Source of the DNA: Streptomyces sp. NBC_01439
Lineage (GTDB): Bacteria; Actinomycetota; Actinomycetes; Streptomycetales; Streptomycetaceae
NCBI RefSeq assembly: GCF_036227605.1
Contig: NZ_CP109487.1
Location: 3,050,001-3,114,000 of the forward strand
Direction: 5' to 3'
DNA: 64,000 nucleotides
This document shows, piece by piece, positions 18,347-28,700 of the stretch. Position 1 is the stretch's first letter; each line of letters begins with the position of its first letter. The translations under genes were made by a program, and so were the position numbers. Under the pieces are notes generated by a model. The model was not told where the DNA came from. It ran no database searches and saw nothing but the letters and a program-made list of their open reading frames with translations.

Positions 18347-19924
18347 TCACGAACCCTGGGGCTGACGGGCGGAGTTGGTGTCCAGGCGCGGCCCCTTGGA
18401 GAGGAACTCCGACCAGGCGATGGGCACCATGGCCGGGCTGATGCCGCCGTAGCCGAGCCGGACCTGCGCCTGGCTGGCCTCGGGGCGGCCGTCCGCACCG
18501 GCCTTCGACTGGTCGGGAGCACCGATCTTCGACTGCTCGGCGTCGCTGTCGCCGTTGGCCTGGACGGCGTACCGCAGCCCGGTGTCGGTGACCAGGAAGA
18601 GGGAGCCGCCGGCCGTGGTCTGCTTGCCCTGGACCTGGGTGTACAGCAGGCCCGAGCCGGGCGTGACGTACGCGCTGGTGCCGCTGGCGGTGATGTCGAT
18701 GGGGAAGCCGGTGCCGGCCCACGTGCTCAGGGTCTGGTTGCCCTGCCCGTCGACCGAACGCAGGACGCTGCAGACCGTGTCGCGGTTGTTGGCCCCGCCG
18801 GTCTGGTTGCCGGCGGGCGGCGCCGTCTGGTTGATCCGTTCGGTCTTCTTCTGGGGCCACTTGATGTCGCCAGCGAACGGGGCGGCGTCCGGGTTGATCG
18901 ACTGGAGGTCGACCTCGCGGGGCTTGCCGTGCATGTTGAGGCCGTCGGTCGCGGGAGCCGAGATCAGCAGCCAGGCGACGAAGTCGGAGACCGGTGCGAC
19001 CTTCCCGGGCAGCACCACGTAGTGCTGTGCGCCGGAGCCGGTCTGCGCCTTGAGCACCATCCCGACCTTGTTGTCGGCGGTGCCCAGCCCCTTGACCCCG
19101 GCGTCGGTGTTGGCCTTGCCGGGCAGCTGCGGGAACGACAGGTCGTCGCCGGAGTTGAGGGTCCCCAACCATTCCGGACTGACCTGTTGGGGGGTGGCGC
19201 CCGTGCCGACCAGCGCATTGGTCATCGTCCCGGCGGCCGGGGTGCCCTCCGGGAACTTGTACTTCGTACCGGCCGCGTCGACCAGGTAGCGCTCCTGGCC
19301 GGCGGCCGTGCTCTGCACGTACAGCGCCTGGGTGTCGGTGAGCCTGCGGGTGTCGTCCGTCTTGGCCGCCTCGCGGTCGGCGAGGACGAAGGTGGCGGTC
19401 TGCACGCCCCGGCCGTTGCCGCCGGGCTGCTGGCAGACGGCCCAGCGCTTGGCCTTGCCCGCGTCGTCCTTGGAGGGGAGTCGGTCCGGGGCGTATTGGA
19501 TGCCGATGATGGGGCCGCGCGGCGGCTTGCCCGCGTCGAGGACCTTGTCCTCGACCTGGATCACCTTGAACTTCGAGGGATCCAGCAGGAGTCGGGCGGA
19601 GGCCAGGTTCAGGACCGGGTGCAGCCGCGTCTGATCCTTGCCGCCCACCTTCGTCGTCAGGACCACGTACCGCGTCGTCGAGTCCTTGCCGACGATGACC
19701 CTGGTCCCCGGTTCCGCCCAGCCCTTGGGGGCGGTCGGCTTGAACATGCCCCAGGCGCCGAATCCGGCGAGCACGAGCGCGCCCACGATCAGCCCGGGAA
19801 GGACCGCGCGCAGCGGGCGCGGCGCGCCCTCCTCGGTGCCCGTGGCGGATGGCTGGAGGAACGCGGCCACCGTGCGCCGCTTCGCAAAGGTGTACGCGTT
19901 GAGCTCATCACGTCGTGATGCCAT
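18347..19924 (-). CDS. eccB: Type VII secretion protein EccB
   Basis: EccB is a core ESX membrane component with a short cytoplasmic N-terminus, one membrane helix (about 41-60) and a large extracytoplasmic domain. The 525-residue protein begins with the hallmark MASRRDELNAYTFAKRR. The rest holds the repeat-containing EccB fold and a Cys pair (WAVCQQPG and TVCSVLRS). Start at 19924 is chosen from this hallmark; the open frame upstream is non-coding. It is divergent from eccE, and its stop nearly abuts mycP. Confidence 0.94.
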   Translation of the reverse strand: MASRRDELNAYTFAKRRTVAAFLQPSATGTEEGAPRPLRAVLPGLIVGALVLAGFGAWGMFKPTAPKGWAEPGTRVIVGKDSTTRYVVLTTKVGGKDQTRLHPVLNLASARLLLDPSKFKVIQVEDKVLDAGKPPRGPIIGIQYAPDRLPSKDDAGKAKRWAVCQQPGGNGRGVQTATFVLADREAAKTDDTRRLTDTQALYVQSTAAGQERYLVDAAGTKYKFPEGTPAAGTMTNALVGTGATPQQVSPEWLGTLNSGDDLSFPQLPGKANTDAGVKGLGTADNKVGMVLKAQTGSGAQHYVVLPGKVAPVSDFVAWLLISAPATDGLNMHGKPREVDLQSINPDAAPFAGDIKWPQKKTERINQTAPPAGNQTGGANNRDTVCSVLRSVDGQGNQTLSTWAGTGFPIDITASGTSAYVTPGSGLLYTQVQGKQTTAGGSLFLVTDTGLRYAVQANGDSDAEQSKIGAPDQSKAGADGRPEASQAQVRLGYGGISPAMVPIAWSEFLSKGPRLDTNSARQPQGS

Positions 19925-20182
19925 GACCGCCTGCTTCTCCCCGCACGGCCCGGCCGGTGAGTACGGTCCCCGGGCCTCGATTGTCGGACCGGGCACCTAC
20001 TATGCCTCTTGACGGACGGTATGAAGGGGCCGGGTAGGGTGAGGCTGCCGCCCAGCCCCTTCCGCACCGGTTCAATCAGGGCTTGTTGGGGTGGATTGGG
20101 GAGATTCCGGGGTCGTGCGGCAGGTGTCGCGCAGTGCCGGAACTCATGGGGTCTGGCCCCGGAAAGGGGAAGTGCGCGAGTG
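19925..20182. promoter_or_regulatory. eccB/eccE divergent intergenic region
   Basis: This 258-bp gap must hold promoters for both genes. TTGACG (20009-20014) and TAGGGT (20035-20040) on the plus strand have promoter-like sequences, but their 20-bp spacing is too long for a standard promoter. No strong inverted repeat was noticed. Confidence 0.3.
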
Positions 20183-21457
20183 ATGGCCACCGCGACGGAG
20201 CAGCAGGCCGGAGCGCCCGCACCGGCACGCGTCGGGGTGACGCCGCATCCGAAGTCGAGCCCCGGCCGCTTCGGCCCGTTCCGACTGCAACAGCTCGTGC
20301 TGCTCCAAGTCGCGGCAGCCGCACTCCTGGTGGCCTGGGTGGTCGAACCCTTGCTGCTGGTTCCCACCGGTGTGCTCGCACTCGTCCTGGTGGTGCTCGC
20401 CGTCGTACGCCGCCACCAGCGCTCCCTGCCGGAGTGGATCGGCGGTGTGCTCGCACTGCGTTCACGCCGGCGCCGGGCCGCCGCCTTCACCGTACCCGCG
20501 GGCACGGAGCCGGGGCTGGCGCCGCTGGTCGAGGCCGATCCGGCGCTGCGCACCCTCACCTTCAGCGACCGTGACCGGCGTCCGGTCGGCATGGTCGGCG
20601 ACGGGACCTTCCTGACCGCGGTCGTCCAGGTGGACACGGACGCCACCGCGCTGCGGCCCGACCGGGCGACGCGGCCGCTGCCGCTGGCCGTCGTGCGGGA
20701 CATCCTCGAAGTGGACGGCATCCGGCTGGAGTCCGCGCAGCTCGTGCAGCACACCCAGCCGGCGCCGGCCCCGCACCTGCCCGCGCAGTCGATGGCGACC
20801 CGCAACTACGCGCCGCTGCAAGCCCGGACGGGCACCCCGGCGGTCCGGCTGACCTGGATCGCCCTCAAGCTCGACCCGGAGCTGTGCCCCGAGGCGGTCA
20901 CTGCGCGCGGCGGCGGGCTCGCCGGTGCACAGCGCTGCCTGGTGCGCGCGGCCGACCAGTTGGCGAGCCGGCTGGCCGGGGCCGGTTTCACCGCCTCCGT
21001 GCTCACCGAGCAGGAACTGACGGCGGCGCTGGCCACCTCCTCGTGCGCGAACCCGATGGCGATCACCCAGGCCGGGCGGTCGAGCAGCACCGGGCGGCGG
21101 ACCGAGGAGACCTCGCGGACCTGGCGCTGCGACGACCGGCGGCACACGACGTACTGGATAGGTCGCTGGCCGCAGCTGGGCGGCGCCGGTGCGGCGGCGC
21201 TGCCGCAGTTCGTGGCGCTCCTCACCTCGCTGCCCGCGCTCGCGACGAACTTCAGCCTGACGATGGCCCCGGCGGAGCGACAGAGCGTCACCTTGAGCGG
21301 ACACGTACGGGTGACAGGGCGGAGCGATGAGGAACTGGTCGCGGCACGACGGGAGTTGGAGAGGACGGCGCGGGGCGTGAAGACCGGGCTGGTCCGGCTC
21401 GACCGGGAACAGGTGCCGGGGCTGCTGGCTTCGCTGCCGCTGGGAGGGGCGCGATGA
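20183..21457 (+). CDS. eccE: Type VII secretion protein EccE
   Basis: EccE is the peripheral membrane component of the ESX translocon. The 424-residue protein has two close membrane helices at about 38-55 and 57-75, followed by a soluble cytoplasmic domain typical of EccE (YWIGRWPQLG near the C-terminal third). The ATG at 20183 is preceded by an adjacent GTG and an upstream GGAAAGGGGAAG. It overlaps the next gene by four bases (ATGA), so translation is coupled. Sequence conservation in this family is low, so the call leans on architecture and locus. Confidence 0.88.
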   Translation: MATATEQQAGAPAPARVGVTPHPKSSPGRFGPFRLQQLVLLQVAAAALLVAWVVEPLLLVPTGVLALVLVVLAVVRRHQRSLPEWIGGVLALRSRRRRAAAFTVPAGTEPGLAPLVEADPALRTLTFSDRDRRPVGMVGDGTFLTAVVQVDTDATALRPDRATRPLPLAVVRDILEVDGIRLESAQLVQHTQPAPAPHLPAQSMATRNYAPLQARTGTPAVRLTWIALKLDPELCPEAVTARGGGLAGAQRCLVRAADQLASRLAGAGFTASVLTEQELTAALATSSCANPMAITQAGRSSSTGRRTEETSRTWRCDDRRHTTYWIGRWPQLGGAGAAALPQFVALLTSLPALATNFSLTMAPAERQSVTLSGHVRVTGRSDEELVAARRELERTARGVKTGLVRLDREQVPGLLASLPLGGAR

Positions 21458-22152
21458 GGGGCGGATTCGGGCTGGTCGGCCCGCGACGGGAGCGGCACGT
21501 GGTCCCCGTCGCGGACCTGGACCTGCTGGCACTGCCCGTCGGGGACGACGGGGTCGTCATCGGTGTGGACGCCGAGGGCCGGTCGGCGGTGCTCGGCATC
21601 AACCGGCCGACGCCGTACGAGGTGACGCTGATCGGCGGCCTGTGGACAGCACAGGTGTTGGCGCTGCGCGCGGCGGCCACGGGGGCGCGCGTGGCGGTGG
21701 AGACCGGGCGCGGGCGGGCGTGGTCCGGGTTGGCCCAGGCGGCGGGCGGCGGGCAGCAGTGCGTGACCTTGCACGAGGTGGGTCGGATCCCGCCGCAGGG
21801 CGCCTCGGCCGGCAGCCCGGTGCTGGTGATCCGTGACTGCGGGATGCGGCCGCCGCGCGGGCGCGTGGTGGCCGGGCCGTGGCAGTCGGTGCTGACCCTG
21901 CTGCCGTACCTGAGCCCGACGGCGCCGCGCCTGCTCCAGCAGGCGTCCCTGGTGGGGGTGCAGCGGGTGTCCCCCGACGAGGCGGAGCAGATCGGCAGCC
22001 TGATGCGGCTCCCGAGACAGGCGGTGGACTCCCTGCCGACGCTGGGCGACGGGGTGACCCTGTGGTGCACGCCGCGGGACCGACAGTTCGTGATGACGCA
22101 GGGGACGGACGCGGAGACGGGCCTGCTCGGCGGGGCCCGGCGCATCGACTGA
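21454..22152 (+). CDS. Conserved ESX-linked protein, unknown
   Basis: The 232-residue soluble protein has no predicted membrane helix or signal peptide. It starts within the eccE stop (ATGA overlap) and is followed 105 bp later by the EspI-like ATPase. The sequence alternates beta-like segments (VVIGVDAEGRSAVLGINRP, LVIRDCGMRPPRG) and ends in a helical region. I do not recognise a named family. Its position suggests an accessory role in type VII secretion, for example with EccE or the ATPase, but that is inference. Confidence 0.8.
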   Translation: MRGGFGLVGPRRERHVVPVADLDLLALPVGDDGVVIGVDAEGRSAVLGINRPTPYEVTLIGGLWTAQVLALRAAATGARVAVETGRGRAWSGLAQAAGGGQQCVTLHEVGRIPPQGASAGSPVLVIRDCGMRPPRGRVVAGPWQSVLTLLPYLSPTAPRLLQQASLVGVQRVSPDEAEQIGSLMRLPRQAVDSLPTLGDGVTLWCTPRDRQFVMTQGTDAETGLLGGARRID

Positions 22153-22257
22153 CCCGGCTCCCGAGGGGGGCGGACAGTGGTGTCGGGGCGCGATTAGGCT
22201 GGGTCCGGGCGCGGCGAGGTGGGCGCCGGACCAGTGTTCGACAGACCAGGAGGACCA

Positions 22258-24651
22258 GTGAGCGGCGATCGGAACGAGAGGCGCGGCGGGACGTGGGACG
22301 TCCCGACGGACGATCAGTCCGACGCGGAGCCCGAGGTGACGGGCGAGTTCACCATCGACTACACCCCGCCGGCCTGGTACATGCAGGGCGGGACGCCGGC
22401 CGCACAGGTTCCGGGCCTCCCCGAGGGCAGCGGCTTCGAGCCCCACCGCCCGTCGGAGCTGGAATCGCCCTCGACCGTGCGGATCGCTCCGCCGGTGCCG
22501 CGGACGCCGTCCGACGGTGCGGGCCTGCCGGCGCCCTTCCCACCCGCTCCCGCGGCCCCGGTCGAACCGGCCCCGACGTACCGGGCTCCGGCACTGCCGT
22601 ACTCGACTCCGGCCCCGGCGCCCGCCCAGGCCGAGGTTCCCGCCCCGGCACCGGCACCGGCACCGGCACCGGCACCGACCGAGGCGTCGACCTCGGTTCC
22701 GGTTCCGGCTCCCTTCGAGTCGGCGCCGTCCTACCCGATCGCGGCTCCGACCCCTGCTCCGACGCCGATCGAGCCGCCGGCTCCGGCTCTGGTTGAGGTT
22801 CCGGTCGAGGTTCCGGCTCCCGCCGAGAACGCCCCGTCGGGGCTCGAAGCCCCGGCCCCGGTCGAGCCGTTCCCGGCCGCAACCCCGGTCGCCGACGTGC
22901 CCGCACCCGTACCTGCGGCCGATGAGGTCGCTCCGGAGCCGGCTCCCGTCGACCCCCCGCCCGTAACGCCGTTCCCCGCGCTGCCGCCCGTCGACGTGGT
23001 CACGCCCTACCCGCCCCTTCCATCGGCCCCCGTCGTGGAGCCGGTCGCCGAGCCGGCGGCGGAGGTCCCGCCCGCGCCCTGGGCCGTACCGCAGCGCACT
23101 CCCGCCGAGGGAACGCCCGTACTGCCGCCCGCCGAGCAGCCCGTAGTGGCTCCGGCGTCGGAGCCAGAGCCGGAGCCGGTCAGCCCCGCGGACGCGCCGC
23201 CGGCCGTCGCGGAAACCCCGTTCGGGGGGCCCGTCGGCGAACTGCTTTCGCCGCCGCCCGCGTTCGGGACCCCGGACGACTACCCGTTCCCGCCCCCGTC
23301 TCCCGCTCTGCCGCAGTCCCAGCCACCCCAGCACTACGACCCGCGCACCGTCGGCCAGTGGTCGGCCGGGCCCGGGCAGCAGCAACCCCCGCAGCAGCCC
23401 CAACAGCACCCCCAGCCGCAGCCGCAACCGCACGACCCGCGCTACTCGGCCGGCCAGACCGGCGGCGGGGCGCCCCTCGGTTACACCGCCGCCGTCGAGC
23501 TGTCGTCCGACCGCCTGCTGCGCAACAAGCAGAAGCCCAAGAACAACAACGGCGTCGGCGGCCTGTTCCGCTTCGGCGGCAAGGCGGCCGAAGCGGAGCG
23601 CCAGCGCAAGCTGGAGCTGATCCGCACCCCGGTCATGTCCTGCTACCGGATCGCCGTCATCAGTCTCAAGGGCGGCGTCGGCAAGACCACGACCACCACC
23701 GCCCTCGGTGCCACCCTCGCCACCGAGCGCCAGGACAAGATCCTGGCCATCGACGCGAACCCCGACGCCGGTACGCTCGGCCGTCGGGTCCGCCGCGAGA
23801 CCGGCGCCACCATCCGGGACCTGGTCCAGGCGATCCCGTACTTGCACTCGTACATGGACATCCGCCGGTTCACCTCGCAGGCGCCCTCCGGTCTGGAGAT
23901 CATCGCCAACGACGTGGACCCGGCCGTCTCCACGACCTTCAACGACGAGGACTACCGCCGCGTCATCGAGACGCTGGGCCGCCAGTACCCGATCATCCTG
24001 ACCGACTCGGGCACCGGCCTCCTCTACTCCGCCATGCGCGGCGTCCTGGACCTGGCCGATCAGCTGATCATCATCTCGACCCCGTCCGTGGACGGCGCCA
24101 GCAGCGCCAGCACCACCCTCGACTGGCTCTCCGCGCACGGGTACGCCGACCTCGTCTCGCGCTCCCTCACCGTCATCTCGGGGGTCCGCGAGACCAGCAA
24201 GATGATCAAGATCGAGGACATCGTGCAGCACTTCGAGACCCGCTGCCGCGGTGTCGTCGTGGTGCCGTTCGACGAGCACCTCGCGGCCGGCGCGGAGGTC
24301 GATCTCGACATGATGCGGCCCAAGACGCGCGAGGCGTACTTCAACCTCTCCGCACTCGTGGCCGAGGACTTCCTGCGGGCCCAGCAGCAGGCCCCGCAGG
24401 GACACTGGGGTGCGCCGCAGCAGCCCCAGTCTCCTCAGCAGCCCTATGGGCACCAGCCCCCTCAGCAGCCGCAGCCGTACGGCCAGCCCCAGGGCCAGCC
24501 CCCGTACCAGCAGCCGCCCCAACCCCAGCCCCAGCCCTACAGCCAGCCGTACCCCCAGCCCGGCCAGCCCTGGCAACAACCCCAGCCCCAGGCCCCGCAA
24601 CAACAGCCGCCCCAGCCCCAGCAGCCCCCGCGCGACCCGCGCCTCGGCTGA
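22258..24651 (+). CDS. EspI-like MinD/ParA ATPase with Pro-rich arms
   Basis: This 797-residue protein has three parts: a Pro/Ala/Val/Glu-rich N-terminal arm of about 400 residues, a SIMIBI-class ATPase domain and a Gln/Pro-rich tail of about 80 residues. The deviant Walker A is KGGVGKTT at 471-478, with the signature lysine K471; ILTDSGTG follows. Architecture and locus resemble mycobacterial EspI, a Pro-rich ParA-like ATPase of ESX-1. GTG at 22258 has AGGAGG at ideal spacing. The arms are low complexity and encoded by short tandem DNA repeats. A role in positioning or regulating the secretion machine is inferred. Confidence 0.88.
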   Translation: MSGDRNERRGGTWDVPTDDQSDAEPEVTGEFTIDYTPPAWYMQGGTPAAQVPGLPEGSGFEPHRPSELESPSTVRIAPPVPRTPSDGAGLPAPFPPAPAAPVEPAPTYRAPALPYSTPAPAPAQAEVPAPAPAPAPAPAPTEASTSVPVPAPFESAPSYPIAAPTPAPTPIEPPAPALVEVPVEVPAPAENAPSGLEAPAPVEPFPAATPVADVPAPVPAADEVAPEPAPVDPPPVTPFPALPPVDVVTPYPPLPSAPVVEPVAEPAAEVPPAPWAVPQRTPAEGTPVLPPAEQPVVAPASEPEPEPVSPADAPPAVAETPFGGPVGELLSPPPAFGTPDDYPFPPPSPALPQSQPPQHYDPRTVGQWSAGPGQQQPPQQPQQHPQPQPQPHDPRYSAGQTGGGAPLGYTAAVELSSDRLLRNKQKPKNNNGVGGLFRFGGKAAEAERQRKLELIRTPVMSCYRIAVISLKGGVGKTTTTTALGATLATERQDKILAIDANPDAGTLGRRVRRETGATIRDLVQAIPYLHSYMDIRRFTSQAPSGLEIIANDVDPAVSTTFNDEDYRRVIETLGRQYPIILTDSGTGLLYSAMRGVLDLADQLIIISTPSVDGASSASTTLDWLSAHGYADLVSRSLTVISGVRETSKMIKIEDIVQHFETRCRGVVVVPFDEHLAAGAEVDLDMMRPKTREAYFNLSALVAEDFLRAQQQAPQGHWGAPQQPQSPQQPYGHQPPQQPQPYGQPQGQPPYQQPPQPQPQPYSQPYPQPGQPWQQPQPQAPQQQPPQPQQPPRDPRLG
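22645..22680 (+). repeat. GCACCG microsatellite inside the ATPase gene
   Basis: Consecutive hexamers GCACCG encode an alternating Ala-Pro run in the N-terminal arm of the EspI-like protein. The unit is a multiple of three, so gain or loss of units changes arm length without a frameshift. Confidence 0.8.
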
Positions 24652-24665
24652 CCGGCGACACAGCG

Positions 24666-24702
24666 AAGGGCCCGTACCACCCCGAGGGTGGTACGGGCCC
24701 TT
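24666..24702. terminator. Bidirectional terminator, espI-like gene/ribF
   Basis: A perfect 17-bp stem (24666-24682 with 24686-24702) has a 3-base CGA loop; its arm core is GGGCCCGTACCACCC. It lies 14 bp after the ATPase gene and 12 bp from the convergent ribF stop. Confidence 0.9.
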
Positions 24703-24714
24703 GCGCTTCGTTCG

Positions 24715-25671
24715 TCAGCGCTTCAAGTCGTACGCGTCCGTCAACACCCGCGCCCGCTTCACGTCGTTCGCGATCGCTTCCAACAGCCCGTCCAGCGACT
24801 CGAACTTCGCCATCCCCCGCACGTAGGCGAGGAAGTCGACGGCGACGTGCATCCCGTACAGGTCCAGCCCCACGCGGTCGATCGCGTACGCCTCCACGGT
24901 CCGCTCGGTCGCGTCGAACTGCACGTTCGTCCCCACCGAGATCGCCGCGGGCATCCGCTCACCGTCCGCCGTCAGCCAGCCCGCGTAGACCCCGTCCGCC
25001 GGGATCGCGGTGTGCGGCTGCGTCTCGACGTTCGCCGTCGGGTAGCCGAGTTCGCGTCCGCGCTGCGCACCGCGCACCACCACGCCCTCGACGCGGTGCG
25101 GACGCCCCAGGATCTCCGCCGCGCCGTCCATGTCGCCCTCCGAGACCAGCCTGCGTGCCAGCGTCGAGGAGAACGGCACCCCGCCACCCGCCTCGCCCCG
25201 CTCGACCAGGTCCACGACGTCCACCTCGTAGTCGTACGTGGAGCCCAGCTCGCGCAGGAAGTCGACGTTCCCGGCGGCCCGGTGGCCGAAGCGGAAGTTC
25301 GGGCCCTCGATGACGGCGCGCGCGTGCAGCTTGTCGACGAGCACCTTCACGATGAAGTCGGCCGGGGAGAGCTGGGAGAACTCCGCCGTGAACGGCAGGA
25401 TCAGCAGCGCGTCCACGCCCAGCCCGGCCATCAGCTCGGCGCGCCGGTCGTACGGGGCCAGGATCGGCGGGTGGCTGCCGGGGCGGACCACCTCGCTGGG
25501 GTGCGGGTCGAAGGTGACCACCACGGAGGGGACGCCGAGCTCGCGCGCCGTGGCCACCGCACGCCCAATGATCAGCTGATGTCCCCGGTGCACGCCGTCG
25601 TAGGAGCCGATGGTGACGACGCTGCGTCCCCAGTCCTGGGGGATGTCCTCCAAGCCACGCCAGCGCTGCAC
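24715..25671 (-). CDS. ribF: Riboflavin kinase/FAD synthetase
   Basis: RibF is a bifunctional cytoplasmic enzyme making FMN from riboflavin and FAD from FMN. The 318 residues are normal. The N-terminal nucleotidyltransferase has TIGSYDGVHRGHQ (about 20-32). The C-terminal kinase domain has the family's GYPTANVE and later a DLYG-type segment (RVGLDLYGMHVAVDF). The start is GTG. It is a single gene ending at a shared terminator, upstream of which lies the large chymotrypsin-like/STAND gene in the same direction. Confidence 0.96.
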   Translation of the reverse strand: MQRWRGLEDIPQDWGRSVVTIGSYDGVHRGHQLIIGRAVATARELGVPSVVVTFDPHPSEVVRPGSHPPILAPYDRRAELMAGLGVDALLILPFTAEFSQLSPADFIVKVLVDKLHARAVIEGPNFRFGHRAAGNVDFLRELGSTYDYEVDVVDLVERGEAGGGVPFSSTLARRLVSEGDMDGAAEILGRPHRVEGVVVRGAQRGRELGYPTANVETQPHTAIPADGVYAGWLTADGERMPAAISVGTNVQFDATERTVEAYAIDRVGLDLYGMHVAVDFLAYVRGMAKFESLDGLLEAIANDVKRARVLTDAYDLKR

Positions 25672-25739
25672 TGTGACCGCTCCTCGCCCGAACCCGTTTA
25701 GTCCTTGAACTGATTGCCGATTGCAGGTCTAAGACTGCC

Positions 25740-25768
25740 ATGCCGGTGGCCGGTGCCCCGCATCGGCA
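25740..25768 (-). terminator. Possible hairpin after the STAND gene
   Basis: ATGCCGGTG (25740-25748) pairs with CATCGGCAT (25760-25768), with one G-T pair and an 11-base loop, 30 bp beyond the stop of the large minus-strand gene. It could be a weak terminator or part of the ribF leader. Confidence 0.35.
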
Positions 25769-25797
25769 TCTGACTGGACGCGCCACCGTGTCTGTCG

Positions 25798-28700
25798 TCA
25801 CGTCACGTCCGCGGCCGCCCTGCTCAGGGTCTCCACCGTCCGCCGGGCGCTCGGCCCGAGCAGGGCCGCGGCCTCCGCTTCCGCCGTCGCCTGCCAGCGG
25901 GCCACCAGCGCCCCGAAGGCCGGTTCGGCCCGGGCCAGCTCCACCGTCCGCCGTTCGAAGACCGCCGCCCCGCCCGGGGCCCGCAGCAACTGCCGCCCGG
26001 TGCGCCTCAGCAGCTCCCGCGTACGGTCCTCCGCGCGCCCGGAGGCCCCGGCCGCGACGGCTCCGAGGAAGGCGTCGAGGACCTGCGGATCGACCTCCTC
26101 GCGCAGCAGGGTGTCGGCCAGTTCCCCGCGCAGCGGGTGCGAGGCCTCGCAGCCCGGCGCGGCCAGTACGACGGCCAGCGCGGACCGCACCACGGCCGGG
26201 GCACCGAGGAGCAGCTCCAGGACCAGGGGCCGCACCACCAAGGCGGCGGCGGGGCCCTGGTCGAGCCGCCTGTCCACGAAGAAGGCGGCGTGCGGCGCGT
26301 CCCCGGGGTTGCGCGCGAGGTGCTCCCGTACGAGGTCACCGGCGCGCCGGGCCAGCCCCGGCGTGGTCAGCGCGGCCAGGGCGCGCACCACCTCCCCGTC
26401 GGCCCGGGCCCGCAGGGCGGCGAACACCTCGCCCGGATCGGGCAGCACGGGCAGGGCCGCGACCAGCGCCGCCGCGGGCAACCGGGAGCCGATCACGGAA
26501 TCGCGGAAGCAGGCGAGGGCGTCGGGCAGGTAGCGGCCGCGCGCCTGCGGGTCGCGGAGCAGGATCGCGAGGGCACTGGCGTGCAGGGTGGCGTCGGCGG
26601 GGCGGGCGAGCAGCATCTGGGCGGCGTGGCGCAGCAGCTCGCGGTCGCCGGGGGTGCGCACGTGCGGGGCGGTGGCGAGCCCGTAGGTGGCGGCCGCGAC
26701 CCGCCGGCCCGGGCGTTCGTCGTGCGCCCAGCGGTCTACGGCCCGGCACAGGGCCGAGGGCTCCTCCTCGGCGAGTACGGCGAGCAGCTCGTCGGCGCGC
26801 GGGTGCGCGGCGGTGACGAGCGCCTCGGTGAGGTCGTCCACGGCGAGGCCCCGGTGGGTGTGCAGCAGGGCCTGCGCGGCGGTGGCGACGGTGGCCCCGG
26901 GCCGGCCGCGCAGCCGGCGCCCGTCGGTGAACCAGGCGCAGAGCAGCGGCTGCGCGCGCTGCGGGTCCCGGGCGAGGCGGCGGGCCGCGGCGTCGAGGTA
27001 GCGGTCGCCGGGGACCGCTTCGGCGGGGTCGGCGGGCAGCAGCCGGCGCAGCAGGTCGAGGCGGTCGGGCTCGGGCAGTCGCAGCCGGTTCCAGAACCAG
27101 CCGCCGAACTCCCCCGGGCCGGCGCGGGCCACGTGCTCGGCGAGGGCGTGCAACACGGGGAGGTGGGGCCGGGCGTCGGGGGCCCGGAGCAGGGTTTCGC
27201 GCAGCAGCCGGGCGGCCCACCAGGCGCGGTCCGGGGTGGCCCGCTCGGGTTCCTCGGTGAAACGGTTGAGCCGGTGGACCAGCCCGGTGAGCTCGCCGCG
27301 CAGCCGGTCGGGGGCGAGCCTGCGCAGGGCTTCCAGGACGGGCCCGATGCGGTGCCGGGGCACGGGCGGCCCGGGCTCGGCGGGGCCGTGGACGAGCAGG
27401 CCGAGGGCCGTCGGAACGTCCAGGTGGCCGGCCTGGATCCAGTCGGACAGCTCCTCGTGGGCGAAGCGGTAGCCGGGCCCGGCGGGTACGAGCAGTCCCT
27501 CGGTGAGCACGGCGGAGGCCCAGCCGGTGCGCCAGGGGAACAGTTCCTCGAAGGAGGCCCGGTCCAGCTGCCCCTGTCCGGGTCCCAGAGCGCGCCGCGC
27601 GGCCTCGTGGACCCGACCGGCCACGCGCGCCGCGAGCCGTTTGACCCCGGGCCCGTGCACCTGGGCGCCCCCTGCGTCGGCACCGGCCGCGGCGATGCGG
27701 ACGGCGGTGCGCAGGCACAGCAGGTCCACGTGCGCGGCGAAGACCTCGTCGCGGCCGGGACGACCGGCGGTGACCTCGGCGGCCCGGACCCCGGCGAGCA
27801 GGTGCAGGGTGAGCGGGTGGCAGGCGTCGGCCTCCCGGACGGCGTCCGCGGGGATGCCGAGGCGGGCCCGGGCGGTCTCGGCCTCGGTGGCGTCGAGGTC
27901 AGCGAGCGGGAGGGCGGGTGGCAGCCGCCGGGCGGGCCGGGCCGGGGTGTGCAGCGCGGCGGGCGGGTAGAGGGCGCCGGCGCCCTCCCAGTACTCGGGC
28001 CGGGCGGCGACGACCAGACGGGTCCCGGTCGCGTGCAGCCACTGGGCCGTGGCGGTGGTCCAGGGTCCGAGCCGGTGGGCGAGCTCCGGCGGCATCTCTT
28101 CCGGGGCGTCGAGCACGACCAGCAGGGGGCGGCCGGCGCGGGCGACCACGTGCGCGAGGTGGGCTGCGGCTCCCGACGGTTGGCTGCGCCGCTCGGGCGG
28201 CGTGGTTCCGCCGGGGCCGGGCTCCAGCTGGGTGCGCGGCGCGGGCGGGGTTCCAGCGGGGCCGGGCGCGCGCCGGGGCGTCTCCTCGGGCACCGAACGT
28301 GACGAGGGGTCGGAAGGTCGGGCGGCAGTGCGTTCGGCGCCCTGCGGGGATCGCCCCGACACGCACCCGGCCCCGCCGGAACCAGCGCGCTGGCCGGCGT
28401 CGGGCAGCGAGAAGGGCTCCGGCACCCGGTCAGCCCCGGCGGTGGCCGGGGGCCGCCCCGACACGCACCGGGCCCCGCCGGAGGCGTGGGCAGCCGCGAC
28501 GATCCGGGCCGCCTCGGTCAGGGCCCGTGTCGCCGCGTCGGCCAGGGAGGTGTCGGTGGCGCGCAGGTCCGCGCCGCGCAGCCACAGGGTCGGCGCCGGG
28601 CAGGCACCCCGCGCGCGGCGTACGGCCAGGGCGGCCAGGACCGTGGTGCGGCCCGTGCCCGGGTCTCCCACGAGGCCGAGGACCGGGCGGTCCCCGGTGG

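Noticed and set aside
20009..20040. Standard eccE promoter
   Set aside because: The TTGACG and TAGGGT elements are 20 bp apart, too far for a normal promoter, so I kept only a low-confidence regional entry.
20806..24603. Very long open frame opposite the ESX genes eccE to the ATPase
   Set aside because: It is antisense to well-supported genes and its Arg/Gly/Leu composition is that of GC-rich shadow frames, with no ribosome binding site.
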